Shown: in pieces, positions 1 through 13,145 of the stretch | How positions within the stretch are numbered: the first letter of the stretch is position 1 | Layout of the letters: the number at the start of each line of letters is the position of its first letter | Origin: Variovorax sp. PBL-H6 | GTDB taxonomy: Bacteria; Pseudomonadota; Gammaproteobacteria; Burkholderiales; Burkholderiaceae_C | Direction of reading: 5' to 3' | NCBI RefSeq assembly: GCF_901827155.1 | Contig: NZ_LR594659.1 | Coordinates: 2,666,001 to 2,730,000 of the forward strand | DNA length: 64,000 bases | Notes under the pieces: generated by a model | Seen by the model: the letters and a program-made list of their open reading frames with translations, nothing else | Told to the model about the DNA's origin: nothing | The model's database searches: none | Program-made: the position numbers and the translations under genes

Positions 1-197
1 CGGCCGGCATCGATGTGCCGCTGTCGCCCCACACGCTGCGCCACGCCTTCGCCACGCACCTGCTCAATCACGGGGCCGACCTGCGGGCGGTGCAGCTGTT
101 GCTGGGCCATGCGGATATTTCGACCACCACCATCTACACGCATGTGGCGCGCGAGCGCCTCAAGCAGTTGCATGCGAAGCACCATCCCCGTGGATGA
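1..197 (+). CDS. xerD: Tyrosine recombinase XerD, C-terminal end (gene starts before window)
   Basis: The reading frame is open from the window edge to the TGA at 195-197 and encodes the last 64 or so residues of a tyrosine recombinase. XerC/XerD resolve chromosome dimers at dif. Visible are the [18 protein letters not shown] box with catalytic Arg and His, the LGHADISTT segment with its second active-site His, and the nucleophile Tyr in [10 protein letters not shown]. The tail [10 protein letters not shown] is typical of XerD rather than XerC. The N-terminal DNA-binding half lies outside the window, so XerC cannot be fully excluded. The next gene starts inside its 3' end. Confidence 0.88.
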   Translation, partial: AGIDVPLSPHTLRHAFATHLLNHGADLRAVQLLLGHADISTTTIYTHVARERLKQLHAKHHPRG

Positions 198-969
198 AGG
201 CGTGCCCGCCGTGCTGCATGTGGGCTGCGCCGGCTGGAGCCTGCCGCGCGCGCAGTGGCCGCACTTTCCCGCCGCGGGCTCGCACCTGGAGCGCTATGCG
301 GCGCGCCTCGACATCGCCGAGATCAACTCTTCCTTCTACCGGCCTCACCGGCCCGAGATTTACGCGCGCTGGGCCGCGGGCACGCCAGCACATTTCCGCT
401 TCTCAGCCAAGCTGCCGAAGAGCATCACGCACGAGAAGCGGCTGGTAGGCGCCGTGCCTGAGTTGGAAGCCTTTCTCATGCAGGTGGTGGGCCTCGGGGA
501 CAAGCTGGGCTGCCTGGTCGTGCAACTGCCGCCCAGCTTGGACTTTGACGAGCCCTTGATCTCGGATTTCCTCGGTGCGCTGCGTCGGCGACACCAGGGC
601 CCTGTCGCGCTGGAGCCCCGGCATCCGAGCTGGTTCGTGCCGCAGGCCGAGGCACTTCTCGCGCGCTTCCGCACCGCGCGGGTGCTCGCTGATCCGGTGA
701 TACACGATGATGCGGCAGCGCCGGGCGGTTGGCCGGGGCTGGTCTATCTGCGGCTCCACGGTTCGCCGCGGCGCTATTGGTCTTGGTACTCCGATGCAGT
801 GCTGCAGCAGCTTGCCAAGCGCCTGCGCCAGGCGCGTGGGGAGGGCGCGCAGTGCTGGTGCGTGTTCGACAACACGGCCAGCGGCGCGGCTGTTGCCAAT
901 GCCCTGACGCTCGCGGTGATGATCGATGCCGCGCCAGAATGGCGGGCTCGCAAGGAAGCACATCGATGA
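172..969 (+). CDS. DUF72 family protein (COG1801)
   Basis: A 265-residue TIM-barrel protein of the DUF72 family, whose biochemical role is not established. The family start [12 protein letters not shown], the [10 protein letters not shown] segment and the [14 protein letters not shown] strand are all present, and the length is normal (about 240-280). The frame is open far upstream, but that part is a shadow of xerD. The ATG at 172 overlaps xerD by 26 bases; the GTG at 190 is a reasonable alternative because homology begins only around residue 12. The stop overlaps the ATG of the following Bug gene (ATGA), which suggests coupled translation. Confidence 0.85.
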   Translation: MRSTIPVDEGVPAVLHVGCAGWSLPRAQWPHFPAAGSHLERYAARLDIAEINSSFYRPHRPEIYARWAAGTPAHFRFSAKLPKSITHEKRLVGAVPELEAFLMQVVGLGDKLGCLVVQLPPSLDFDEPLISDFLGALRRRHQGPVALEPRHPSWFVPQAEALLARFRTARVLADPVIHDDAAAPGGWPGLVYLRLHGSPRRYWSWYSDAVLQQLAKRLRQARGEGAQCWCVFDNTASGAAVANALTLAVMIDAAPEWRARKEAHR

Positions 970-1946
970 ACTGGAAATCCCGCTTTGCTGCCCACGCGGT
1001 GGCGTTGACCCTGGCGTGCTGCGCTTTCGTCCCCGTTGCGCACGCGCAGGCCGTACCGAAGACCATCCGCCTCATCGTGGCCTACCCGACCGGCGGCGTC
1101 AGCGACGTGGTCGCGCGCGCGCTGGCGGACAAGCTGGCCGCCCAATTGGGCAGCACGGTGGTGGTCGAGAACAAGGGCGGTGCCAGCGGCACCATCGGCA
1201 TGGACGCGGTCGCCAAGGCCGCGCCCGACGGCGCCACGCTGGGGTTTGCGGCCATCAGCCCGCTGGTGCTGAATCCGCACCTCGGCAGGTCGCCCTTCGA
1301 CCCCTTGAAGGACATCGCGCCGGTGGCCAGCGTCATGTACTCGCCGGTGCTGCTGCTGGCCACCGAGGCCACGGGCACGCGCGATTTCCGCACGCTGATG
1401 GAGGATGCCCGCGCCCGGCCGGGCGCGGTGCGCTGGGCCACCTCGGGCCAGGGCTCGCTGGGCCACATCGTGCTGGAGCAACTGCGCCGCGCGGCGCGGG
1501 TGGACATCACCCATGTGCCCTACAGGGGCGGCGCGCAGCAGATGAACGATGCCCTGGGCGGCCAGTTCGAGATCCTGTCGATCAACGCCGGCCCGACGGT
1601 GGCGCCGCACATCCGCTCAGGCAAGCTGCGTGCGCTCGCGGTGGGCGCGCCGGATCGCCTGCAGAGCCTGCCGAAGGTGCCGACGCTCGCCGAACTGGGC
1701 TTTCCGTCGGCCAACATGAGCTCCGTGTTCGGTGTGTTCGCCCCCGGCAATACGCCCGCCATCCTGGTCGCGAAGTACAACGCCGAGATCAACAAGGCGC
1801 TGGCCAGCCCCGACCTGCGTGCGCGGCTGCTGGCGACCGACAACGTGCCGACCGGCGGCGGGGTGGAGGCCTTTGCCGACGAGATCGAGGCCGAGTACGA
1901 GAGCAATGCGCGCGTCGTGAGGGCAGCGGGCATCAAGGCCGATTGA
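966..1946 (+). CDS. Bug-type tripartite tricarboxylate transporter substrate-binding protein
   Basis: A 326-residue periplasmic binding protein. Residues 1-27 form a signal peptide ending AHA|QAVP. The mature part has the Bug/TctC hallmarks: an IRLIVAYPTGG ligand loop near the start, VVVENKGGASGTIG, the THVPYRGGAQQMNDAL motif, and a GKLRALAV strand followed by LPKVPTLAELG. Bug proteins bind carboxylates or other small metabolites; the ligand cannot be read from sequence. No TctA/TctB membrane genes lie nearby, as is usual for orphan Bug genes in Burkholderiales. It is coupled to the DUF72 gene through a 4-base overlap. Confidence 0.9.
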   Translation: MNWKSRFAAHAVALTLACCAFVPVAHAQAVPKTIRLIVAYPTGGVSDVVARALADKLAAQLGSTVVVENKGGASGTIGMDAVAKAAPDGATLGFAAISPLVLNPHLGRSPFDPLKDIAPVASVMYSPVLLLATEATGTRDFRTLMEDARARPGAVRWATSGQGSLGHIVLEQLRRAARVDITHVPYRGGAQQMNDALGGQFEILSINAGPTVAPHIRSGKLRALAVGAPDRLQSLPKVPTLAELGFPSANMSSVFGVFAPGNTPAILVAKYNAEINKALASPDLRARLLATDNVPTGGGVEAFADEIEAEYESNARVVRAAGIKAD

Positions 1947-2012
1947 TCATCGACCGGGATCGCTACTCTGCTCGATCGGGCCGGTATCGGCTCACCACGA
2001 AGCTGGTGGTCT

Positions 2013-2852
2013 CTAGACGTCCAGCCGCGAGGTAAACGTGGTGGAGCCCTCTGACGCGAGCGCCTCCAGTTCTTCCGGGGTGAAGCCTGCATGCGCCCGG
2101 GCTTCGAGATTGAACGGCGCGCGCAGGCGCGGCGCCTCATGGAGGCGGTAGAGCACGCGGTAATGGGCGACTGGGTCCAGGCCCTCGCGTCCGCACAACC
2201 AGCGGTACCAGCGGTTGCCGATGGCGACGTGGCCGATCTCGTCGCGCAGGATGACATCCAGGATCTCGCAGGCCTTGATCGCGTCCGGCGTGTTGACGCG
2301 CCGCAGCTTGGCCTGGATCAACGGGGTGGCGTCGAGTCCGCGTGCCTCCAGCGTGCGCGGCACCAGCGCCATGCGCGCCAGCACGTCGTGCCGGGTCTTC
2401 TCGCACATGGCCCACAGGCCGTCGTGGCCGGTGAAGTCGCCGTAGCGCCAGCCCATGCCGCGCAGATGCTCGTGCAGCAGCGCGAAGTGCAGGGCCTCTT
2501 CGTCGGCCACGCGCAGCCAGTCGCGGTAGTAGTCCTCGGGCATGTCGTCGAAGCGCCATGCTGCGTCGAGGGCGAGGTTGATGGCATTGAATTCGATGTG
2601 GCAGATCGAATGGATCAGCGCTGCCCGGCCCTCGAGCGTGAAGGGGGACCGCTTCTCCACCGCCGTGGCCGCCACGCGCAACGGCCGTTCCGGGCGGCCG
2701 GGCACGCCGGCTTCATCGCCATCGGTGCGCACAGGCGCGGCGGGCGCCGGGTGCGCCCGCATCCGCGCCGCGGCGGCATGGGTCGCTGCCACCTTCTGTT
2801 CGGGGTCGGTGAGGCGCAGCGCGGCCAGGGCGTCGAGGCGAGGGTGCTGCAT
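2013..2852 (-). CDS. DUF455 family ferritin-like protein (COG2833)
   Basis: A 279-residue protein of the DUF455 family, a four-helix ferritin-like fold of unknown biochemical role. Probable di-metal ligands are visible in three helices: HIEFNAINLALD, DEEALHFALLHEHL and ILRDEIGHVAIG (the EIGH is an ExxH pair). The frame stays open upstream to 4517, but that region is antisense to two real genes. The ATG at 2852 starts where family similarity begins and leaves a 36-base divergent gap to the carbonic anhydrase gene. The first 75 or so residues are Ala/Pro/Arg-rich and variable. Confidence 0.87.
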   Translation of the reverse strand: MQHPRLDALAALRLTDPEQKVAATHAAAARMRAHPAPAAPVRTDGDEAGVPGRPERPLRVAATAVEKRSPFTLEGRAALIHSICHIEFNAINLALDAAWRFDDMPEDYYRDWLRVADEEALHFALLHEHLRGMGWRYGDFTGHDGLWAMCEKTRHDVLARMALVPRTLEARGLDATPLIQAKLRRVNTPDAIKACEILDVILRDEIGHVAIGNRWYRWLCGREGLDPVAHYRVLYRLHEAPRLRAPFNLEARAHAGFTPEELEALASEGSTTFTSRLDV

Positions 2853-2888
2853 CCCTACAATTCTAGTTTTGCACTCTGGAGACTTGCG

Positions 2889-3413
2889 ATGGCCCTCTAC
2901 GAACTCGACGGCGTGGCGCCGCAACTGGGGCAGGGCGCCTATGTCGCCGACAGTGCGCAGGCCATTGGCCGTGTCGTCATGGGCGACAACGCCAGCCTCT
3001 GGTTCGGCGTGGTGGCGCGCGGCGACAGCGACACCCTGACCATCGGCCGCAACAGCAACATCCAGGACCTCTCGATGCTCCATGCCGACGCCGGCGTGCC
3101 GCTGACCATCGGCGACAACGTGACCGTGGGCCACCACGTCGTGCTGCACGGCTGCACCGTGGGCGACAACTCGCTGATCGGCATCGGCGCGGTGGTCTTG
3201 AATAACGCGAAGATCGGCCGCAATTGCATCGTCGGCGCCGGCAGCGTCGTCACCGAGGGCAAGGAGTTCCCCGACAACTCGCTCATCATCGGCGCGCCGG
3301 CCAAGGTGGTGCGCACGCTCGACGAGGCTGCCGCCGAGCGGCTTCGCAAGAATGCCGATCACTATGTGGAAAACGCCCGCCGCTTCGCGAAGGGCCTGAA
3401 AAAGATCGGCTGA
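2889..3413 (+). CDS. Gamma carbonic anhydrase family protein (YrdA-like)
   Basis: A 174-residue left-handed beta-helix protein built from hexapeptide repeats (for example VTIGDN-type turns through residues 15-130), the usual length for YrdA/PaaY/CaiE relatives. Likely zinc ligands are His65 (SMLHAD), His82 (TVGHH) and His87 (VLHGC). The group includes real carbonic anhydrases and proteins of unknown activity, so catalysis is not certain. The ATG is preceded by TCTGGAG. A TACAAT hexamer at 2856-2861 could be the -10 element. hslO follows after 21 bases and may be co-transcribed. Confidence 0.9.
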   Translation: MALYELDGVAPQLGQGAYVADSAQAIGRVVMGDNASLWFGVVARGDSDTLTIGRNSNIQDLSMLHADAGVPLTIGDNVTVGHHVVLHGCTVGDNSLIGIGAVVLNNAKIGRNCIVGAGSVVTEGKEFPDNSLIIGAPAKVVRTLDEAAAERLRKNADHYVENARRFAKGLKKIG

Positions 3414-3434
3414 AAGCTGATCGGAGAGACTGCC

Positions 3435-4430
3435 TTGAGCGAGTTGCACAAGTTCCTGTTCGACGGTCTGCCCGTGCGCGGCATGATCGTGCGCCTGACC
3501 GACGCCTGGCAGGAAATCCTGTCGCGGCGCGCCTCGAACACGTCCACAGGCGCCTATCCCGTCCCCGTGACCGAACTGCTCGGCGAAATGACCGCTGCGG
3601 CCACGCTGATGCAGGCCAACATCAAGTTCAACGGCGCGCTGATCCTGCAGATTTTCGGCGACGGGCCCCTCAAGGTCGTGGTGGCGGAGGTCAAGCCCGA
3701 TCTCAGCCTGCGTGCGACCGCCAAGGTGCTGGGCGAGCTCGATGTCGATGCGCATCTTTCCGACATGGTGAATGCGACCGGCAAGGGCCGCTGCGCGATC
3801 ACGCTCGATCCCAAGGACAAGCTCCCGGGCCAGCAGCCCTATCAGGGCGTGGTGCCGCTGGTCGATGCGGAAGGCCGCAAGCTCGAGCGCCTCAGCGATG
3901 TGCTGCAGCACTACATGCTGCAAAGTGAGCAACTCGACACCACGCTGGTGCTCGCCGCTGACGACAAGGTGGCGGCCGGGCTGTTGATCCAGCGCCTTCC
4001 CATCAAGGGCGAGGCCAATCTCGAGGGCACGCGGGGTGCTGGCGATCCGATCAGCGTGGACCAGATCGGCCACAACGAGGACTACAACCGCATCGCGATC
4101 CTGGCCGCGAGCCTGACGAAAGGGGAACTCCTCACGCTGGACGTCGAGACCATCCTGCGCCGCCTGTTCTGGGAAGAGAAGCTGCTGCGCTTCGAGCCGC
4201 AGACCGGCATGCTGGGCCCGCACTTCGCCTGCACCTGCGGGCGCGAGCGCGTGGCGCAGATGATCCGCGGCCTCGGTCAGGAGGAGGCCGAGTCCATCCT
4301 CGTGGAGCGCGGCGACATCGAGGTGGGGTGCGATTTCTGCGGCAAGCAGTACCGCTTCGACGCGGTCGATACGGCCCAGATCTTCACTGCGCCGGGCGAC
4401 CAGTTGCCGGCGAGCCCGGTGATGCAGTAA
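3435..4430 (+). CDS. hslO: Hsp33 redox-regulated chaperone HslO
   Basis: A 331-residue cytosolic holdase chaperone activated by oxidation. The C-terminal redox switch is intact: Cys266 and Cys268 (CTC) and Cys299 and Cys302 (CDFC) form the zinc site that releases metal when disulfides form. The N-terminal domain contains the expected MTAAATLMQANIKFNG and LILQIFGDGPLK segments. Translation probably begins at the TTG at 3435, preceded by GGAGAGAC, since no ATG precedes the conserved N-terminus. Hsp33 is usually about 290 residues, so this one is slightly long at its C-terminal tail. It converges on the secreted protein gene with only 7 bases between them. Confidence 0.95.
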   Translation: MSELHKFLFDGLPVRGMIVRLTDAWQEILSRRASNTSTGAYPVPVTELLGEMTAAATLMQANIKFNGALILQIFGDGPLKVVVAEVKPDLSLRATAKVLGELDVDAHLSDMVNATGKGRCAITLDPKDKLPGQQPYQGVVPLVDAEGRKLERLSDVLQHYMLQSEQLDTTLVLAADDKVAAGLLIQRLPIKGEANLEGTRGAGDPISVDQIGHNEDYNRIAILAASLTKGELLTLDVETILRRLFWEEKLLRFEPQTGMLGPHFACTCGRERVAQMIRGLGQEEAESILVERGDIEVGCDFCGKQYRFDAVDTAQIFTAPGDQLPASPVMQ

Positions 4431-4437
4431 GGCGCCT

Positions 4438-5394
4438 TCAGCGCGCGCCGGTCTCGAAGCGGCCGAAGCGGATGTCCGGTGCGCTGGTGTTGTGGCGTGA
4501 AGGGATGCTGCGGCCAAAGCGCACGTCGGCCGCCTGCAGCGTCCCGACCTCGGGCAGCGGGTTGCGCTGCTCGGTGCCGTCCGGCGTGGCGCGCCACGCC
4601 ACCTCGCTCATGTCGGCGTTGTCCGGCGCCACGTACATCGAGCGCAGCACCGCGAAGCGCGGACCCTGCCTGCGGCCCGGCTTCATGCTCACGTCGAGCG
4701 TGGTGCGCGCCTCGCTGATCTCGCGCACATCGACCCTCGCCTCGCCACCATTCGCGAACCGGAGCTTGAAGGCGAGCGGCTTGCTGTCGATCGCGATGGA
4801 TGCGATGCGGGCCATGGGCCGGCGCGCCTGCTCGACCGGGCCCATCACGAAGGAGGAGCCGTACACACCGTCACCGAAGCGGGCAGGTGGCAGCGGCTTG
4901 ATGCGCCAGTACCCGTCGGACGGGTACATCACCAGCGCCTCCAGCGGCTTGGTGCCGGTCTTGGCGAACACCTGGATCATGTGGAAGCCGCGATCGGGGC
5001 GGCCGTCCACGCGAACCGGCACGCTTTCGGGCCGCCAGAAAGAGGGGAGTGTGATGCCTACGATTTGCCACCGAGGACCGTCGTGCAGCACCGCGCGCCG
5101 CTCCTTGAAGGTGTAGCGCGGATCGGTCGGGTGCGCAGTCCCGTCGAAGTTGCAGCCCGAGAAGTCGGGCGCCGTGCGGTCCTGCTCGATGGTGGCCAGA
5201 TAGGTGGGCGGGAGCGCCTCCACGCGAAAGCGGCGAATGCCGGCGCCGTCGAGGTTGAGGGACACGTTGTCCTCCTCGGCGCAGGCGGTCGCGTGGGTGT
5301 CGTTGCTGATGGTGGCTTGCGCCGGCGCTGCCGAGACCGCTGCCGAAGACAACAGGGCCGATAGCAGGGCGGCCGCACAAAGTTTGAAATGCAT
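4438..5394 (-). CDS. Conserved secreted protein of unknown function
   Basis: A 318-residue protein I do not recognise. Residues 1-22 or so form a Sec signal peptide (MHFKLCAAALLSALLSSAAV, cleavage probably after an Ala near residue 20-25). The mature protein is rich in beta-strand-like segments and contains two cysteines (ATACAEED, FSGCNFDG) that could form a disulfide. The ATG at 5394 is chosen because it starts the signal peptide and is preceded by AGAAGGGAAGAA; the frame extends upstream without coding character. It follows the P-loop gene by 23 bases and may be the last gene of the pyrG-eno-ftsB run. Confidence 0.7.
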   Translation of the reverse strand: MHFKLCAAALLSALLSSAAVSAAPAQATISNDTHATACAEEDNVSLNLDGAGIRRFRVEALPPTYLATIEQDRTAPDFSGCNFDGTAHPTDPRYTFKERRAVLHDGPRWQIVGITLPSFWRPESVPVRVDGRPDRGFHMIQVFAKTGTKPLEALVMYPSDGYWRIKPLPPARFGDGVYGSSFVMGPVEQARRPMARIASIAIDSKPLAFKLRFANGGEARVDVREISEARTTLDVSMKPGRRQGPRFAVLRSMYVAPDNADMSEVAWRATPDGTEQRNPLPEVGTLQAADVRFGRSIPSRHNTSAPDIRFGRFETGAR

Positions 5395-5417
5395 TTCTTC
5401 CCTTCTTTCGGGGCGAG

Positions 5418-5882
5418 CTAGGCCGAGCGCCTGGCAATCAGGTCGCTGAACAGCCTGTGTTCGCACGCAGGATCGGAGCACTTCTCGCATGCCCAGGACC
5501 ACGCGGCGGTGCCTTCGGGTGTGGTGGGGCCGCGGTCATCGGCGTCTGCTGCGGCATTGATCGCGTTCCAGGCGTTGGCCAGTTGCTCCTCGCCTTCGCC
5601 GTGCACCACCGCAAAGCTCAGCTTCGCGAGCACCAGCGCACTGCGAAGCATGTCTTCCATCGGTGTCGGCGAGGCGGCTGCGATGAACAGGATGAGGGCA
5701 CCACGGTGTGCCTCGAGCGTGCCTGGCTCGATCGAGCGCCCGGGCAAAAGCTCGACCACGAGCGAGGCCTCCATGCCGCGCAGCGCAAGCCGTTGCGCGA
5801 GGGACTCGGCGAGCTTGGTCTTGCCGCTGTCATCGGTGCCGACCAGGGCGATCACGCAGCCGGGCGGCAGGGCAGGGGTCAT
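5418..5882 (-). CDS. Small P-loop protein with a C-terminal cysteine cluster
   Basis: A 154-residue protein with a Walker A-like motif GTDDSGKT at residues 15-22, followed by a hydrophobic strand GALILFIAAA resembling a Walker B strand. The C-terminus carries CEKCSDPACEH (about residues 131-141), three cysteines and a histidine that could bind metal or an Fe-S cluster. It looks like a small nucleotide-binding protein, and I know no characterised homologue. It starts 9 bases after ftsB ends and is on the same strand, so it is probably co-transcribed with the cell-division gene. Confidence 0.72.
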   Translation of the reverse strand: MTPALPPGCVIALVGTDDSGKTKLAESLAQRLALRGMEASLVVELLPGRSIEPGTLEAHRGALILFIAAASPTPMEDMLRSALVLAKLSFAVVHGEGEEQLANAWNAINAAADADDRGPTTPEGTAAWSWACEKCSDPACEHRLFSDLIARRSA

Positions 5883-5891
5883 GAAGAACCT

Positions 5892-6167
5892 TCAGCGCGT
5901 GATCTGCACGAACACTTCGTTGGGCTTGACCATGCCGAGCTCCTGGCGAGCGCGCTCCTCGACCATCTCCAGCCCTTCCTTCAGGTCGTTGACCTCGGAG
6001 TTGAGCCGTTCGTTGGCGAGCGCGGCCTTTGCATTCTGGTCCTTCTGCTCGGCCAGTTGATCCTTCAGCTGCGCCACGTCGCGCACGCTGCCGCGCCCGG
6101 TCCAGAGCTGCCACTGAAGAATCAGCAGCAGCAGGACCAGGATGACCGGAACGATGCGCGAACGCAT
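5892..6167 (-). CDS. ftsB: Cell division protein FtsB
   Basis: A 91-residue bitopic membrane protein of the divisome that pairs with FtsL and FtsQ at mid-cell. One transmembrane helix spans about residues 5-22 (IVPVILVLLLLILQWQLW). A coiled coil (RDVAQLKDQLAEQKDQN) follows, with the conserved ERARQELGMVKPNEVF end. Length and architecture match FtsB. It lies 18 bases downstream of eno, the arrangement common across beta- and gammaproteobacteria. Confidence 0.95.
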   Translation of the reverse strand: MRSRIVPVILVLLLLILQWQLWTGRGSVRDVAQLKDQLAEQKDQNAKAALANERLNSEVNDLKEGLEMVEERARQELGMVKPNEVFVQITR

Positions 6168-6185
6168 GGGGCCCAGTCCCGCGGG

Positions 6186-10193
<4,008 letters not shown>

Positions 10194-10262
10194 TTATAGG
10201 TGCGGCCTCATGGGCCTCGAAGGCGAAGGGATGGTGCGTGAACGCGCGCGTAGTGGGGCTGC

Positions 10263-10268
10263 TACATT
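10263..10268 (+). promoter_or_regulatory. Possible -10 element giving a near-leaderless coaBC transcript
   Basis: TACATT lies 8 bases before the coaBC ATG at 10277, and there is no Shine-Dalgarno sequence in front of that ATG. If it is the -10 hexamer, the mRNA would start at or within a base or two of the ATG. No good -35 is visible, so this is suggestive only. Confidence 0.25.
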
Positions 10269-10276
10269 GCCGGCTT

Positions 10277-11509
10277 ATGCAAGCTCTGCAAGACCTCGCC
10301 GGCAAACACATCGTCCTGGGCCTCACGGGAGGCATCGCCTGCTACAAGTCGGCGGAGCTGTGCAGGCTCCTGGTCAAGGGCGGCGCCGCCGTGCAGGTGG
10401 TGATGACCGAGGCGGCGACCCAGTTCATGACGCCGGTCACGATGCAGGCTTTGTCGGGGCGCCCGGTCTACACCTCGCAGTGGGATGCGCGCGAGCCCAA
10501 CAACATGCCGCACATCAACCTGAGCCGCGAGGCGGATGCCATCGTACTGGCGCCCGCCAGTGCAGACTTCATTGCGCGGCTGGTCCAGGGGCGCTCCGAC
10601 GAGCTGCTGAGCCTGCTGTGCCTCGCGCGCCCCGCCGACCGTGTGCCGCTGCTGATCGCGCCAGCCATGAACCGCGAGATGTGGGTCCATCCGGCGACCC
10701 AGCGCAACCTGCGGCAGGTCGATGCCGATGGCGCCTGCGTGCTGGGCGTGGGCAACGGCTGGCAGGCCTGCGGCGAGACCGGAGACGGCCGCATGCTCGA
10801 GCCCCAACAGCTGTTCGAGGAGATCGTGGCGCAGTTCCAGCCCAAGGTACTGGCGGGGCGGCAGGTGGTGGTCACGGCGGGGCCGACCTTCGAGGCACTC
10901 GATCCGATCCGCGGCATCACCAACCATTCCTCGGGCAAGATGGGCTTCGCGATCGCGCAGGCGGCGCGCGAAGCGGGCGCCGGGGTCACGCTGGTGGCAG
11001 GCCCGGTGCATCTGCCCACGCCGCGCGGCGTCGCGCGCATCGACGTGACATCCGCCCGGGAGATGCTGGAAGCCAGCCGACAGGCCACACAGGCAGCGTC
11101 GGTGTTCGTCGCCACCGCGGCGGTGGCCGACTGGCGACCGGCGTCCCACAGCGAGCACAAGATCAAGAAGGACGGCAGCGGCAGCGCGCCAACGCTGCAG
11201 TTCGTCGAGAACCCCGACATCCTGTTGACGATCGCGCAGGGCGAGCGCGGCAGGACCGGCAAGCTCTTCTGCGTGGGCTTCGCGGCCGAGAGCGAGAACC
11301 TGGTTGCGCATGCCAAGGCCAAGCGCGAGCGCAAGGGGATTCCGCTGCTGGTGGGAAACATCGGCCCGCTGACATTCGGGCAGGACCACAACAGCCTGCT
11401 GCTGGTCGACGAAAAGGGCGTGCGGGAACTGCCGCGTGCGCCCAAGCTTGCGCTGGCGCGCGAACTGGTGGCCGAGATCGCGGCACGCCTGCCGCCGGGG
11501 AGCCGATGA
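10277..11509 (+). CDS. coaBC: Bifunctional phosphopantothenoylcysteine decarboxylase / synthetase CoaBC
   Basis: A 410-residue fusion enzyme of coenzyme A synthesis. The CoaC half (to about residue 190) has the FMN-binding [11 protein letters not shown] start, the active-site His in [12 protein letters not shown] and the substrate motif APAMNREMW. The CoaB half has [26 protein letters not shown] and the CTP-handling ENPDILLT region. The ATG at 10277 is used because upstream in-frame sequence is non-coding. It overlaps the following membrane protein gene at the stop, and the coaBC-dut pairing is common in proteobacteria. Confidence 0.96.
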   Translation: MQALQDLAGKHIVLGLTGGIACYKSAELCRLLVKGGAAVQVVMTEAATQFMTPVTMQALSGRPVYTSQWDAREPNNMPHINLSREADAIVLAPASADFIARLVQGRSDELLSLLCLARPADRVPLLIAPAMNREMWVHPATQRNLRQVDADGACVLGVGNGWQACGETGDGRMLEPQQLFEEIVAQFQPKVLAGRQVVVTAGPTFEALDPIRGITNHSSGKMGFAIAQAAREAGAGVTLVAGPVHLPTPRGVARIDVTSAREMLEASRQATQAASVFVATAAVADWRPASHSEHKIKKDGSGSAPTLQFVENPDILLTIAQGERGRTGKLFCVGFAAESENLVAHAKAKRERKGIPLLVGNIGPLTFGQDHNSLLLVDEKGVRELPRAPKLALARELVAEIAARLPPGSR

Positions 11510-11973
11510 TGAATCCGCAATGGAACACGCCGCCGGACGGTGATTTCGCGCGCTACGTCGAGCGCCTCGCTGCGCAGGCCACGCAGCCGCACCGGCCGCC
11601 CCAAGAGGGCGAGCATGGGCTCGATGTCGGCATGACGCCTTCATCGCCGCCACACGGTGCAGCGGGCGACGCCGCGTCCGCGACGCGGCGTCGCATGCTG
11701 TCGAATGGCGAGGCGAGCCCGGCACGGGACGGCGGCGCCGCGGCACACGCCATGGCCAAGGTGCTGGCCATCGCATGGATGGCGGTGCTGCTTGTCTTGC
11801 TGATTCTGAAGGTGCCGTTCGGTATTGTCGCGGCGGTATTTGCCTTCGGACTCTGGCTTGCCCATCGGCTGCGTCGCTGGGCGCTCCCACCGGGCGTGGC
11901 GAACTGGCGTGAGTGGCTCGAAGAAGAGGCCAGGAAGCAAAAGCAGCGGCAACAACAAGGGCGCAACAAGTGA
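11506..11973 (+). CDS. Small membrane protein between coaBC and dut
   Basis: A 155-residue protein. Residues 1-80 are polar, Pro/Ala/Gly-rich and probably disordered. They are followed by one long or two short hydrophobic helices ([20 protein letters not shown], then [14 protein letters not shown]). A strongly basic cytosolic tail ends [18 protein letters not shown] do not recognise a family. ATG codons at 11506 and 11509 both overlap the coaBC stop, and its own TGA overlaps the GTG of dut, so the three genes look translationally coupled. Placement argues that it is real. Confidence 0.72.
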   Translation: MMNPQWNTPPDGDFARYVERLAAQATQPHRPPQEGEHGLDVGMTPSSPPHGAAGDAASATRRRMLSNGEASPARDGGAAAHAMAKVLAIAWMAVLLVLLILKVPFGIVAAVFAFGLWLAHRLRRWALPPGVANWREWLEEEARKQKQRQQQGRNK

Positions 11974-12416
11974 ACGTCGACATTCGAATTCTCGATCCCC
12001 GCATGCAGGACCAGTTGCCTGCCTACGCCACCCCCGGCAGCGCCGGGCTGGACCTGCGCGCCTGCCTGGATGCGCCAATTTCCCTGGCGCCCAACGCCTG
12101 GCAGTTGGTGGGGACCGGCATCGCGATCCACCTCGCAGACCCCGGCTATGCGGCGCTGATCCTGCCGCGCTCGGGCCTGGGCCACAAGCATGGCATCGTG
12201 CTGGGCAACCTGGTGGGCCTCATCGACAGCGACTACCAGGGCGAGCTCAAGATCAGCGCCTGGAACCGCAGCGACACGGCCTTCGTGCTGCAGCCGATGG
12301 AGCGGCTGGCGCAGCTGGTGATCGTGCCGGTGGTGCAAGCGCAGTTCCGCGTGGTGGCGGAGTTCCCACCCAGCGCGCGCGGCGAAGGCGGCTACGGCTC
12401 GACGGGCAAGCATTGA
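11970..12416 (+). CDS. dut: dUTP diphosphatase Dut
   Basis: A 148-residue trimeric dUTPase, hydrolysing dUTP to dUMP and pyrophosphate. All five family motifs are visible: [33 protein letters not shown] with the catalytic Asp, the RLAQLVIVP strand and the Gly-rich C-terminal arm GEGGYGSTG. The GTG start at 11970 overlaps the stop of the preceding gene (GTGA). Length is normal. Confidence 0.97.
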   Translation: MNVDIRILDPRMQDQLPAYATPGSAGLDLRACLDAPISLAPNAWQLVGTGIAIHLADPGYAALILPRSGLGHKHGIVLGNLVGLIDSDYQGELKISAWNRSDTAFVLQPMERLAQLVIVPVVQAQFRVVAEFPPSARGEGGYGSTGKH

Positions 12417-12602
12417 GCGCGCGTGTGTAGGCGGGCGCCTGCGGCCTCGGGGCCGTGTGGCTCACAGGTAAAGAACGGAACCGGCACTATGCCGTCAGCA
12501 TCGAAGCTTTCAACATGTGTCGAAGCGGTCATCGCGCTCAAACGTGATGCGTTGGAACCATGGAGGGCGCATCGCCCCGATCTGTTTCGAGGAGTACACA
12601 CC

Positions 12603-13094
12603 ATGAAAATCCCGACTCGCCTTGTTCCCGTCACTGTCTCCGTGCTTGCGTTGTCCGCGCTGACTGCCTGCGTAGCGCCACAGCCTGTCTACGAAACTTC
12701 CCGCTACCCCTATCAGCCGACGTATCCAGCAGCCCCCTCGGCCTACGTCGAGTATGGCCGCGTGGCCAACATCGAGGTGATCCGCAGCCAGACGTCCGGC
12801 GCTGGGCCGAGCGGCGGTGGCGCCGTGGCCGGTGGTGTCCTCGGCGGCGTCGTCGGCAACCAGTTCGGCCATGGCAGCGGCCGTGCGGCGGCCACAGCGC
12901 TCGGCGTCATCGGTGGCGCCCTCCTGGGCAACAGCGTCGAGGCGAACGCGAATGCACCGCGGGCCTACGAGAGCTACCGAATTTCGATCCAGACCGAGCA
13001 GGGTGCCTATCGCTCCTTCGACGTGCCCAGCCCGGGCGACCTGCGGATCGGCGACCGCGTACGCATCGAGGGCGGGCAGATCTCGCGCGTCTGA
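12603..13094 (+). CDS. Glycine-zipper outer-membrane lipoprotein (SlyB/Pcp-like)
   Basis: A 163-residue lipoprotein. The signal peptide ends in a lipobox LSALTAC with Cys22 as the likely lipidation site. A Tyr/Pro-rich linker follows (about residues 28-48), then a 2TM glycine zipper at about 75-115 (GGGAVAGGVLGGVVGNQFGH and GVIGGALLGNS), and a C-terminal beta domain ending IGDRVRIEGGQISRV. SlyB/Pcp-type proteins sit in the outer-membrane inner leaflet and stabilise the envelope under stress. The ATG is preceded by GAGGAG. An intrinsic terminator follows immediately. Confidence 0.88.
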   Translation: MKIPTRLVPVTVSVLALSALTACVAPQPVYETSRYPYQPTYPAAPSAYVEYGRVANIEVIRSQTSGAGPSGGGAVAGGVLGGVVGNQFGHGSGRAAATALGVIGGALLGNSVEANANAPRAYESYRISIQTEQGAYRSFDVPSPGDLRIGDRVRIEGGQISRV

Positions 13095-13101
13095 GCGCAT
13101 G

Positions 13102-13137
13102 CAACGAAAAGGCCGGGCAGTGCCCGGCTTTTCGTTG
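13102..13137. terminator. Bidirectional intrinsic terminator
   Basis: The arms CAACGAAAAG...CCGGGCA and TGCCCGGCTTTTCGTTG pair over 17 bases with one bulged G. The A-run and T-run at the two sides give a U-tract in both directions. It lies between the convergent lipoprotein gene and the SlyD-like isomerase gene and probably ends both transcripts. Confidence 0.85.
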
Positions 13138-13145
13138 TTCGAACG

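Noticed and set aside
2853..4517. Upstream part of an 834-codon minus-strand open frame
   Set aside because: It lies antisense to the carbonic anhydrase gene and hslO and has His/Ala/Gly-rich shadow composition. Only its 3' end (DUF455) is real.
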